Assembly: GCF_000025265.1 (NCBI RefSeq)
Contig: NC_013739.1
Coordinates: 62,001-126,000, forward strand
Reading direction: 5' to 3'
Length of the DNA: 64,000 nucleotides
Origin: Conexibacter woesei DSM 14684
GTDB taxonomy: Bacteria; Actinomycetota; Thermoleophilia; Solirubrobacterales; Solirubrobacteraceae
Shown one piece after another: positions 14,796 to 22,781 of this stretch. The position numbers and the translations under genes are program-made. The notes below the pieces were generated by a model. The model was given only the letters and a program-made list of their open reading frames with translations, searched no databases and had not been told where the DNA came from. How positions within the stretch are numbered: position 1 is the first letter of the stretch; each line of letters starts with the position of its first letter.

Positions 14796-16388
14796 TCATG
14801 ACATCCAGTACGCCTCGATCTCTTCCATGAAGGACCAGCCGTGGGTCCCGCCCTCTTCGATCAGCGCGCGGATTCTCCGTGTGGCGACCGTGGGGAAGTC
14901 GAACTGCCGGATCTCACTTCCGTCGGTCATGTCAGGCGGCATCACCCAGTTGAGGATCGGGTTGTCCTGCCCGCTTCTCCCGACGACGTCGACCCACGTG
15001 GAGCTGTCGTCGCTCCAGTACTGGACCCGCGTTCTCCCGAGCGTGCGTCGGTCTGTGGGATAGCTCGAATACAACGCGGGGCCGCGGAGGACGATCCGGT
15101 TGAGCGATCTCGGCGAGCTCCACTTGATTCCGGCCCAGTCCGGCCAGCTGAACCCGGTGCCGTCCATCCAGTAGGTACGGCCGAGGTGGGTCTGACGTCT
15201 CCCGTCGTTCAGCTTGGCGATGGACGCGAGGCTGCTGTACTCCGACGATGCGATAGCTGTCCCCGCATTGGTGCCGAGCGCGAGGTTCTCGTTGCTGGGC
15301 GTAGCGCAGTCGGCCGCATACGCTTCGAGCTCGTCGAGCCAGGACCAGCCGTCGGTGGAGCCGTCCTCGATGACCGCGCGGATCTTGGTCGTCGTGACGG
15401 GAGCGATGTGAAACATGCGAGTCTCGGTGCCGTCGGCTCTGCCGATCGGGCCGGTCCAGTCGAGGATCGGGTTGCTCTGGCCGCTTCTGCCGACGACGTC
15501 GACCCATGTCGAGGTCGTTGCGTCCCAGTACTGGATGCGGGTTCTTCTGAGCGTGATCTCACCGGTCGGGAACCCGGCCTGGGCCAGCGGGATGCGCGCC
15601 ACGACTCTGTTGATCGTCAGTGGCTGCGCCCAGGCGACCTGGACCCAGTCGGGCCACACGCCGTTGGTGTCGTCGTTCCAGTAGCCCTTCGTGGCTCCCG
15701 ACTCGACCTGGCCGTTGTTCACGCCGGTGACGGGGTACAGGCCGCTCGAATGTGTGGATGAAGCGGAGGCGATCCCGTCCAGTCCTCTGTTCGAGCATTG
15801 AGACGCCGGCGGGTCGCAGCCACCGCGATCGTAGGCCTCGATCTCGTCGAGAGACGAGTAGCCACCGGTCAGGACCGTCGGACCCTCTTCGATCTGCACG
15901 CGGATTCTCGTGGTGGTGATCGACGCGAAGTCGAACTGCTTGATCTCCGCTCCGTCTTCAGCATGCGTCGGGCCGGTCCAGGCAAGGATCGGGTTGTCCT
16001 GACCGCTTCTCCCGACGATGTCGACCCACGTCGACGTGGCGTCGTCCCAGTACTGCACCCGCGTTCTGTCGAGTGTGCGTTCTGCGACCGTCTTGTTCGG
16101 GGTGAAGACCAGGCCGCGGACCACGATCTGGTCGAGTCTCGTCGGTGAGCTCCACTCGATCGCGGCCCAGTCCGGCCAGATGAAACGCGTGCCGTCGCTC
16201 CAGTGGCGGTCGATGGAGGTCTCACGTGTCCCGTTGTTGAGCGCGGTCGCAGGCCAGCCGCTGTACTCGGACGAGGCACTCGCAACCCCGCCATTCGCGA
16301 CCAGCGCAAGGTTTCTGCATTCGGCCGCCATGCTCGGTGCGGCGTGCAAAAGCAGCACCGCGAAGGCGGCCAGGATGATCCGGCGCAT
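14796..16388 (-). CDS. Secreted protein of three tandem discoidin-like (F5/8 type C) repeats
   Basis: 530 residues with a signal peptide (about residues 1-22, MRRIILAAFAVLLLHAAPSM). Three repeats of about 165 residues follow, starting near 24, 195 and 365. Each has an ASSEYS/ASSTHS start, a WPDW tryptophan motif, (R)TRVQYW, STWVDVVGRSGQ-NPIL and a terminal W/Y-S-L/M-D/E-E-IEAY motif. This galactose-binding-like fold usually binds carbohydrate at cell surfaces. No catalytic domain, anchor or sorting motif is seen, so it is likely a soluble or wall-adhering lectin. Arginine is often encoded by AGA, as in other exported proteins here. Confidence 0.78.
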   Translation of the reverse strand: MRRIILAAFAVLLLHAAPSMAAECRNLALVANGGVASASSEYSGWPATALNNGTRETSIDRHWSDGTRFIWPDWAAIEWSSPTRLDQIVVRGLVFTPNKTVAERTLDRTRVQYWDDATSTWVDIVGRSGQDNPILAWTGPTHAEDGAEIKQFDFASITTTRIRVQIEEGPTVLTGGYSSLDEIEAYDRGGCDPPASQCSNRGLDGIASASSTHSSGLYPVTGVNNGQVESGATKGYWNDDTNGVWPDWVQVAWAQPLTINRVVARIPLAQAGFPTGEITLRRTRIQYWDATTSTWVDVVGRSGQSNPILDWTGPIGRADGTETRMFHIAPVTTTKIRAVIEDGSTDGWSWLDELEAYAADCATPSNENLALGTNAGTAIASSEYSSLASIAKLNDGRRQTHLGRTYWMDGTGFSWPDWAGIKWSSPRSLNRIVLRGPALYSSYPTDRRTLGRTRVQYWSDDSSTWVDVVGRSGQDNPILNWVMPPDMTDGSEIRQFDFPTVATRRIRALIEEGGTHGWSFMEEIEAYWMS

Positions 16389-16556
16389 GAAGCTCCCCCT
16401 GTTGGAGTCAGGCGCGCCTGTCTTGGCGCGTCGGCGCGATCGTAGCCAATCGCTTTGGACCCTTCCAGGGGGCGTCCAGAGGGCTCTGGACGTGCTAGCA
16501 CGTTCAGACGCGACTCAACGCCGAGGCGATCGACGCGGGTCGGGTACACCCCTGCA

Positions 16557-17387
16557 ATGACGAAGATCCCCACGCTCACGCTCAACGACGGCACCGAGAT
16601 CCCGCAGCTCGGCTTCGGCGTCTTCCAGGTCCCGCCGCAGGAGACGGCGCAGGCGGTCGCGCAGGCGCTCGAAGCCGGCTACCGCCACATCGATACGGCC
16701 GCCGCGTATCGCAACGAGGAGGGCGTCGGCGAGGCGGTCGCAGCCTCCGGCATCCCGCGCGAGGCGCTGTTCGTCACGACGAAGCTGTGGAACGCCGACC
16801 AGGGCTACGACGAGGCGCTGCGGGCCTTCGACGCGAGCGCGAGACGGCTCCGCCTCGACGTCGTCGACCTCTACCTGATCCACTGGCCGACGCCGGCGCG
16901 CGACCGCTACGTCCCGAGCTGGAGAGCGTTCGAACGTCTGCAGGCCGACGGCCGCGTGCGCTCGATCGGCGTCTCGAACTTCCAGCCCGCGCACCTGCGC
17001 CGCCTCTTCGACGAGGGCGAGGTCGTCCCCGCGATCAACCAGGTCGAGCTGCATCCGTACCTCCAGCAGCCCGAGCTGCGCGCCTTCCACGCCGAGCACG
17101 AGATCGCGACCGAGGCGTGGAGCCCGCTCGCGCAGGGCGCGGTCCTCGACGACCCCGCGATCGTCGCGATCGCCCAGGCACACGGGAAGACGCCCGCGCA
17201 GGTCGTGCTGCGCTGGCACCTCCAGCTCGGCAACGTCGTGATCCCGAAGTCGGTCACGCCCGCCCGCATCGCCGAGAACCTCGACGTCTTCGACTTCGCG
17301 CTGAGCGACGAGCAGCTGGCCGCGATCGCGGCGCTGGACCGCGGCGAGCGGACCGGCCCGGACCCCGACACGATGGAGATCGCCTGA
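16557..17387 (+). CDS. Aldo/keto reductase, 2,5-diketo-D-gluconate reductase-like
   Basis: 276 residues, a complete AKR barrel. The catalytic tetrad is Asp46, Tyr51, Lys76 and His109 (motifs GYRHIDTAAAY, TTKLW, LIHWP), and the NADPH-binding region IPKSVTPARIAENLDVF is near the C-terminus. It reduces aldehydes or ketones with NADPH; substrate not determinable. The start at 16557 lies six bases after TACACC, so the message may be leaderless. It is divergent from the discoidin gene across a 168-base gap. Confidence 0.92.
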   Translation: MTKIPTLTLNDGTEIPQLGFGVFQVPPQETAQAVAQALEAGYRHIDTAAAYRNEEGVGEAVAASGIPREALFVTTKLWNADQGYDEALRAFDASARRLRLDVVDLYLIHWPTPARDRYVPSWRAFERLQADGRVRSIGVSNFQPAHLRRLFDEGEVVPAINQVELHPYLQQPELRAFHAEHEIATEAWSPLAQGAVLDDPAIVAIAQAHGKTPAQVVLRWHLQLGNVVIPKSVTPARIAENLDVFDFALSDEQLAAIAALDRGERTGPDPDTMEIA

Positions 17388-17432
17388 GCGCGGCGGCACC
17401 GGCGGCCTGAGCCGCTAGCGTTCCGCGCGCTC

Positions 17433-18461
17433 ATGCGCGTCTGGATCGACCTCACCAACTCGCCGCACGTCGTCGTCATGCGGCCCGTGATCGAGCTGCT
17501 GCGCGCTGACGGCCACGAGGTCCACGTGACCGCGCGCGACTTCGCGCAGACGCTGCAGCTGTGCGAGCGCTTCGGGATCGACCACACCGCGATCGGCCAC
17601 CACCGCGGCGGGAAGCTGTCCGCCAAGGGCCTCGGGCTCGCGCAGCGCTCCGGCGCGCTCGTCCGCTGGGCGCGCAGACGCGGCGGCCGCGCCGGCTTCG
17701 ACCTCGCGCTCGGCCACGGCTCCAACGACGTGACCGTCGCCGCCGCGCTGCTGCGGATCCCCTGCTCGACGACGTTCGACTACGAGTGGGCGACCGTCCA
17801 GCACAACGTCAACTGCCGCCTTGCGCAGGCGGTCGTCGTCCCGGACGCGATCCCGCCGGAGCGCTTCGCGCGCTACGGCGCCGTCGGCAAGCTGCAGCGC
17901 TACCCGGGCCTGAAGGAGGAGTACTACCTCGCCGACTTCGAGCCCGACCCGGCGATCCTCGGCGAGCTCGGGCTCGACCCCGCCGAGCCGATCGTCGTCG
18001 TCCGCACGCCGCCGTCGGTCTCGCTCTACCACCGCTTCGAGCACGACACCTTCGGCGCCGTGCTGGAGCGGCTGCGCGAGCAGGGGACGCAGGCAGTCGT
18101 GCTGCCGCGTACGCCCGAGCAGCGCGAGCAGCTGCGCGAGGTCGGCGGCTTCATCCTGCCCGAGCGCGCGATCGACGCGCAGTCGCTGATCGCCTTCGCC
18201 GACCTGATGGTCTCCGCCGGCGGCACGATGAACCGCGAGGCGGTCGCGCTCGGCACCCCCGTCTTCACCAGCTTCGAGGGCAGACTCGGCGCGGTCGACG
18301 AGCGCCTGATCGGCGAGGGCCGTCTGCGCCGCCTGACCGACCCCGACGAGGTCGTCGTCGTCAAGCGCCCAGGCGCCGCCGACGGCTCCGCGCCGGACCG
18401 GATCCGGCGCGATCCGCGCGACTTCCTGCGCCTGCTCGCCGCCCCCGTCGGCGGGCTCTGA
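17433..18461 (+). CDS. DUF354 family protein, glycosyltransferase-like
   Basis: 342 residues. The start MRVWIDLTNSPHVVVMRPVI and the SAGGTMNREAVALGTPVFTSF segment are the hallmarks of DUF354, a family with a GT-B-like (MurG/WecB-like) fold found in archaeal and bacterial surface polysaccharide clusters. The exact reaction is unknown. It precedes the nucleotide-sugar dehydratase by 82 bases, which supports a role in surface glycan synthesis. Confidence 0.82.
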   Translation: MRVWIDLTNSPHVVVMRPVIELLRADGHEVHVTARDFAQTLQLCERFGIDHTAIGHHRGGKLSAKGLGLAQRSGALVRWARRRGGRAGFDLALGHGSNDVTVAAALLRIPCSTTFDYEWATVQHNVNCRLAQAVVVPDAIPPERFARYGAVGKLQRYPGLKEEYYLADFEPDPAILGELGLDPAEPIVVVRTPPSVSLYHRFEHDTFGAVLERLREQGTQAVVLPRTPEQREQLREVGGFILPERAIDAQSLIAFADLMVSAGGTMNREAVALGTPVFTSFEGRLGAVDERLIGEGRLRRLTDPDEVVVVKRPGAADGSAPDRIRRDPRDFLRLLAAPVGGL

Positions 18462-18530
18462 GCGGCCCGTCGCACCGCTGCTCGGGCGCCACGCGCAAGC
18501 GTCCTCTCGCGGCCCGGGTGCCCATATCCC

Positions 18531-18543
18531 TACAATCCCGCCG
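18531..18543 (+). promoter_or_regulatory. -10 element giving a probable leaderless transcript
   Basis: TACAAT at 18531-18536 is followed by seven bases and then the ATG at 18544, so the predicted transcription start coincides with the start codon. There is no Shine-Dalgarno before the ATG. Confidence 0.55.
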
Positions 18544-20481
18544 ATGCGCCGGTGGTATCGCTCCGGAGCGATCCCGGTCCACCGCCACTCGCTGATCCAG
18601 CTCGTAGTGGACGGTGCGCTGGTCGCCCTCGCCTACGTGCTCGCCTTCCAGCTGCGGTTCGACAGCGGCATCCCGCGTCGCTACGAGCTGCTGCGCGACG
18701 ACACGATCTGGTGGATCGTCCCCGTCTGTCTCGTCGTCTTCGTCCTCTTCGGCCTCTACCAGCGGCTGTGGACCTACGTCGGCCAGCGCGACTACGAGGC
18801 GGTCGTCAAGGCCGTGCTCGTCTCGGCGGTGCTCGTCGTCGGCGCGATCGCGCTGATCCACCCGGTCCAGGTCGAGACCCACAACGGCGTCTCGGTCGCG
18901 GTCGGCATGCCGACCGGCGTCGCGGCGATGTGGCTGCTGCTGATGGGCGTCTCGATGGCGGCGGTCCGCTTCGTCGTCCACCTCGCGTTCGAAGGCCGCA
19001 AGCGCGGCCTGAAGGTCGTCAAGGGCGCGCGCGACGTGCTCGTGATCGGCGGCGGCGACGGCGGCCGGCTGCTCGTCCGCGAGCTGGTCCGTAACCCGAC
19101 CCTGCGGCTGCGGCCGGTCGGCTTCCTCGACGACGACCCGCGCAAGCGCGGCATGAAGGACGAGCACGGGCTGAAGGTGCTCGGCACGACCTCCGACGCC
19201 GACCTCGCGCGCGTGCTCGACAACGCCGAGCCGCACGAGGTGATCATCGCGATCCCGTCGGCCCCCGGCACGCTGCGCGCCCGCGTCGTGCGTGCCTGCC
19301 GCGACCGCGGCATCCCCGTCCGCACGCTGCCGACCGTCTTCGAGCTGCTGCAGAGCGAGTCCGGCGGCATGCAGGTGATGCGCCAGCTGCGCGAGCTGTC
19401 GATCGAGGACATCCTCGGCCGCGAGCCGGTGCGGATGGAGCTGGAGCGGGTCGGCGCCTACCTGACCGGCCAGGTCGTGCTCGTGACCGGCGCCGGTGGC
19501 TCGATCGGCAGCGAGCTGTGCCGCCAGATCGCGCGCGTCAACCCGCGCCGGATGGTGCTCGTCGACCACGCCGAGGACAACCTCTTCGAGATCCTGCGCG
19601 AGCTGGAGGACGAGCGCCACGTCCGCACCGCGATCCCCGTGCTGGCGGACTGCAAGGAGGAGGAGCGGATGCGCGAGGTGCTGACCGAGCACCGCCCCGC
19701 CGTCGTCTTCCACGCCGCCGCGTACAAGCACGTCGGGATGATGGAGCAGAACCCCGTCGAGGCTGTCCGCAACAACGCGCTCGCGACCCGGCTCGTCGCC
19801 CGCATCGCCGGCGAGGCCGGCGTCAGAACCTTCGTCCTCGTCTCGACCGACAAGGCCGTCAAGCCCGCGACCGTGATGGGCGCCTCGAAGGCGCTCGCGG
19901 AGTGGGCGGTCGAGGCGGCCGCGACGCGGCATCCCGGCACCCGCTACGCGACCGTCCGCTTCGGCAACGTGCTCGGCTCCTCCGGCTCGGTCGTGCCGAT
20001 CTTCCGCCGCCAGATCGCCGCGGGCGGCCCGGTCACGATCACCGATCCGCGCATGCAGCGCTGGTTCATGACGATCCCGGAGGCGGTCCAGCTGATCATC
20101 CGCTCCGGCTCGCTGTCGGATCGCAGCGGCGACGTCTTCGTGCTGGAGATGGGCGAGCCGGTCAAGATCGTCGATCTCGCGCGCGACATGATCCGGCTCT
20201 CCGGCCTGGAGCCCGAGCAGGACATCGCTATCGAGGTGATCGGCCCGCGTCCGGGCGAGAAGTTCCACGAGGAGCTGTTCAACCCGTACGAGCGGCCGCA
20301 GCCGACGCCGGCCGAGAAGATCCTCCGCGCCGAGCGCGCGCGGCTCGACCAGGCGTGGGTCGAGGGGACGTTCGGCGAGATCAACCTGCTGGTGCTCGAA
20401 GGCGACGCCGCAGGGCTCGCCGCGAAGGTCGCCGAGCTCGCGGCGATGCGAACCGCTCCGGGGCCCCAGGTACCCTCGTGA
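18544..20481 (+). CDS. Membrane nucleotide-sugar 4,6-dehydratase (PglF/WbpM/CapD type)
   Basis: 645 residues. About four N-terminal membrane helices (residues 20-150), a CoA-binding-like Rossmann domain (about 155-290, LVIGGGDGGRLLVREL), and a C-terminal extended SDR domain starting at GAGGSIGSELCRQIA. The active-site region STDKAVKPATVMGASKALAE has Met in place of the SDR tyrosine, as typical for this family, which converts UDP-GlcNAc-type sugars to 4-keto-6-deoxy sugars. These feed synthesis of di-N-acetylated or deoxy sugars for surface glycans or flagellin glycosylation. The closeness of a large flagellin array makes the latter possible but unproven. Confidence 0.9.
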   Translation: MRRWYRSGAIPVHRHSLIQLVVDGALVALAYVLAFQLRFDSGIPRRYELLRDDTIWWIVPVCLVVFVLFGLYQRLWTYVGQRDYEAVVKAVLVSAVLVVGAIALIHPVQVETHNGVSVAVGMPTGVAAMWLLLMGVSMAAVRFVVHLAFEGRKRGLKVVKGARDVLVIGGGDGGRLLVRELVRNPTLRLRPVGFLDDDPRKRGMKDEHGLKVLGTTSDADLARVLDNAEPHEVIIAIPSAPGTLRARVVRACRDRGIPVRTLPTVFELLQSESGGMQVMRQLRELSIEDILGREPVRMELERVGAYLTGQVVLVTGAGGSIGSELCRQIARVNPRRMVLVDHAEDNLFEILRELEDERHVRTAIPVLADCKEEERMREVLTEHRPAVVFHAAAYKHVGMMEQNPVEAVRNNALATRLVARIAGEAGVRTFVLVSTDKAVKPATVMGASKALAEWAVEAAATRHPGTRYATVRFGNVLGSSGSVVPIFRRQIAAGGPVTITDPRMQRWFMTIPEAVQLIIRSGSLSDRSGDVFVLEMGEPVKIVDLARDMIRLSGLEPEQDIAIEVIGPRPGEKFHEELFNPYERPQPTPAEKILRAERARLDQAWVEGTFGEINLLVLEGDAAGLAAKVAELAAMRTAPGPQVPS

Positions 20482-20548
20482 GGTCACCGCGCGCCGCCGG
20501 GAACGGCGACATGCCCGCGAGCGGCGTCTACACTGCCCCGGCTCTCAC

Positions 20549-21961
20549 ATGCTGACGTACGCACTCTCCGTAAGAAACTTCGTCGAGGACATCGGCGCAT
20601 ACGCCGGCTTCGCGGCCGTCGTGGCGCTGGCGCTGTTCGCGCTGCTGCTGTTCGCCCAGGCCCGCGAGCTGAAGCGGCTGCGCGACTGGGGCGGCCAGGC
20701 GCACGACCGCATCGGCGAGCTGGAGCGCAGCGTCGCCGCCGCGCTCGACCTCGCGCGCCGCGCGCAGTCGCAGCAGCGCAGCCAGGCGCAGGGCACCGTC
20801 GCCCCGGCCGGACGCGAGGCCGTCCGCGGTCCCGTCGCGCGCGGCCGTGCCGCCGCCGGAGCCGCCGCGGCACCGGCAGCCGGCGGTCCGCCGCGTCAGG
20901 CCGGCGCTGGACAGCGCGCCGCCGTCGCCTCGACCTCGGCACCCGTGCGTCCGCAGCTGCTGCCGTCGGCGCCGGTCGGCGTCGGCGGGCCCGCGCTGGC
21001 CTCCGCGACCGTCCTGATCCCGCTGCCGGGCGCACCGGGCTCCCCCGGTGGTCCGCCCGCGCCCGTCCAGCCGCAGCACAGCGGTCCCGGCGGCCCCGGG
21101 CCGCGCCCGGTCACGCAGCCCGCCGTCGCGGCGTCGGTCGCCGGCCAGCGCGGCCGCGCGGTCCCCGCCGCCGGCGCGGGCGCTCCTGCGTCCGCCGGCG
21201 CGCGCGTGCGCGACGCAGGCGCCGCACCGCCGCCGAGCGGCTCCAACGGCCACCACGACGATGACATCTCGGAGGAGTACGAGCAGCTGCCGCCGCGGCG
21301 CGTGCCCCCGCCCCCGCCGCCGCGTCGCGGCGCCGGTCCGAGCACCCGCCCGCGCCCCGGCGGCCGGCCGCAGCCGGCCGCGCCGCTGCGCGCCGGAGCA
21401 GCCGGCGGCGGCGCCTCGCGCGCCGTGCCGCCGTCCGATCCTGCACCGCACGGTCGTCGCCGGCTGATCGCGATGATCGCCGGCGTCGTCGCGCTGGTCG
21501 CGGTCGCCGCGGTCGCGTTCGTCGTCCTCACCGGCGGTGACGACGAGAGAAGACCCGTCCGCGTCCAGGCGCCCGTCGGCAACGGCAGAGCCCAGGGCAG
21601 ATCGACCAGACAGCAGACGAGAACGACGCCCGCCCCGCCGCACGACCAGACGACCGTCGCGGTCCTCAACGGCACCGCGACGGGCGGCCTCGCGAGCACG
21701 GTCATGACGGAGCTGACCGGCGCGGGCTTCAGAGAGGGCACCGTCACGAACGCGTCGGACCCGAATCGCTCGGTCACCGTGGTCTCCTTCAGAGCCGGCA
21801 AGGAGCGCGAGGCGCAGGAGGTCGCGAGAACGCTGAGACTGTCCGCCGACGCCGTCCAGGAGATCGACGCGGGCACCGAGGCGATCGCGTGCGCGAACAC
21901 GACGCCATGCACGGTCGACGTCGTCGTGACCGTCGGCGCCGATCGCCAGCCGACGCAATAG
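20549..21961 (+). CDS. Membrane protein with C-terminal LytR_C domain and long proline/alanine-rich region
   Basis: 470 residues. A helix at about 9-35 (FAAVVALALFALLLFAQ), then about 270 residues of Pro/Ala/Gly/Arg low complexity, a second membrane helix at about 307-330, and a LytR C-terminal-type domain at about 360-465 (TTVAVLNGTATGGLASTVMT, GFREGTVTN). The LytR_C fold accompanies wall-polymer ligases but here stands without the catalytic LCP domain. The segment after the second helix uses AGA for most arginines, whereas the part before it uses CGC/CGG, a sharp change that coincides with the predicted membrane crossing. Confidence 0.72.
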   Translation: MLTYALSVRNFVEDIGAYAGFAAVVALALFALLLFAQARELKRLRDWGGQAHDRIGELERSVAAALDLARRAQSQQRSQAQGTVAPAGREAVRGPVARGRAAAGAAAAPAAGGPPRQAGAGQRAAVASTSAPVRPQLLPSAPVGVGGPALASATVLIPLPGAPGSPGGPPAPVQPQHSGPGGPGPRPVTQPAVAASVAGQRGRAVPAAGAGAPASAGARVRDAGAAPPPSGSNGHHDDDISEEYEQLPPRRVPPPPPPRRGAGPSTRPRPGGRPQPAAPLRAGAAGGGASRAVPPSDPAPHGRRRLIAMIAGVVALVAVAAVAFVVLTGGDDERRPVRVQAPVGNGRAQGRSTRQQTRTTPAPPHDQTTVAVLNGTATGGLASTVMTELTGAGFREGTVTNASDPNRSVTVVSFRAGKEREAQEVARTLRLSADAVQEIDAGTEAIACANTTPCTVDVVVTVGADRQPTQ

Positions 21962-21986
21962 CCGGCCCACCCGCCCGACGCGCGCG

Positions 21987-22781
21987 ATGACGCCTCCGTT
22001 CCTCGACCTCCCGCAGCGCGGCGGGAAGCCGCGGCAGCGCGGTCTCACGCACGTGATCGACAGAGGGCTGTCGCTCGCCGAGGTCGACGGCATGCTCGAG
22101 GTCGCGGGTGACGCGGTCGACATCGTCAAGCTCGGCTGGGGGACCGCCGTCGTGACGCAGAACCTCGGCGTGAAGCTCGCGCGCTACCGCGAGCACGACA
22201 TCCCGGTCGTGCTCGGCGGCACGCTCACCGAGCTGGCGATCTCGCAGCGCAGAGTCGACGAGCTGGTCGGCTGGCTGCGCGAGCTGGGGATCGGCCACGT
22301 CGAGATCTCCGACGGCACGATCACGCTGCCGCACAGCGAGAAGCTCGCGCTGATCGAGCGGCTCGCGGGCGAGTTCACCGTCCTCTCCGAGGTCGGCTCC
22401 AAGGACGACACGCGGATCATGGCGCCGTACGTGTGGGTGGAGCAGATCGAGCGTGAGCTGGAGGCCGGCGCCTGGAAGGTGATCGCCGAGGCCCGCGAGT
22501 CCGGCACTGCCGGCATCTACCGCGCCGACGGCGAGGTGCGGATGGGGCTGATCGACGAGATCGCGCACGCGATCGCGCCGGAGCGGCTGCTGTTCGAGGC
22601 ACCGCAGAAGGAGCAGCAGGTCTGGTTCGTGCAGCGCTTCGGGCTCGACGTCAACCTCGGCAACATCGCGCCGCAGGACGTCCTGTCGCTGGAGACGCTG
22701 CGACTCGGGCTGCGCTCGGACACGGTGCCGCCCGCGCAGCCGGACGAGCGCCCGGCCGCCCCGGAGCGCACCCAGCGGTGA
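21987..22781 (+). CDS. Phosphosulfolactate synthase-like protein (ComA family)
   Basis: 264 residues, a TIM-barrel protein with ComA features: GLTHVIDRGLSLAEVDGMLE, DIVKLGWGT, VLGGTLTELA, HVEISDGTITLP and KVIAEARESGTAGIYRADGE. ComA adds sulfite to phosphoenolpyruvate to make (2R)-phosphosulfolactate, the first step of coenzyme M synthesis in methanogens. Bacterial homologues are known but their role is usually unclear; sulfolactate formation is one possibility. No other coenzyme M genes are near. The next gene overlaps by four bases, suggesting cotranscription. Confidence 0.85.
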   Translation: MTPPFLDLPQRGGKPRQRGLTHVIDRGLSLAEVDGMLEVAGDAVDIVKLGWGTAVVTQNLGVKLARYREHDIPVVLGGTLTELAISQRRVDELVGWLRELGIGHVEISDGTITLPHSEKLALIERLAGEFTVLSEVGSKDDTRIMAPYVWVEQIERELEAGAWKVIAEARESGTAGIYRADGEVRMGLIDEIAHAIAPERLLFEAPQKEQQVWFVQRFGLDVNLGNIAPQDVLSLETLRLGLRSDTVPPAQPDERPAAPERTQR

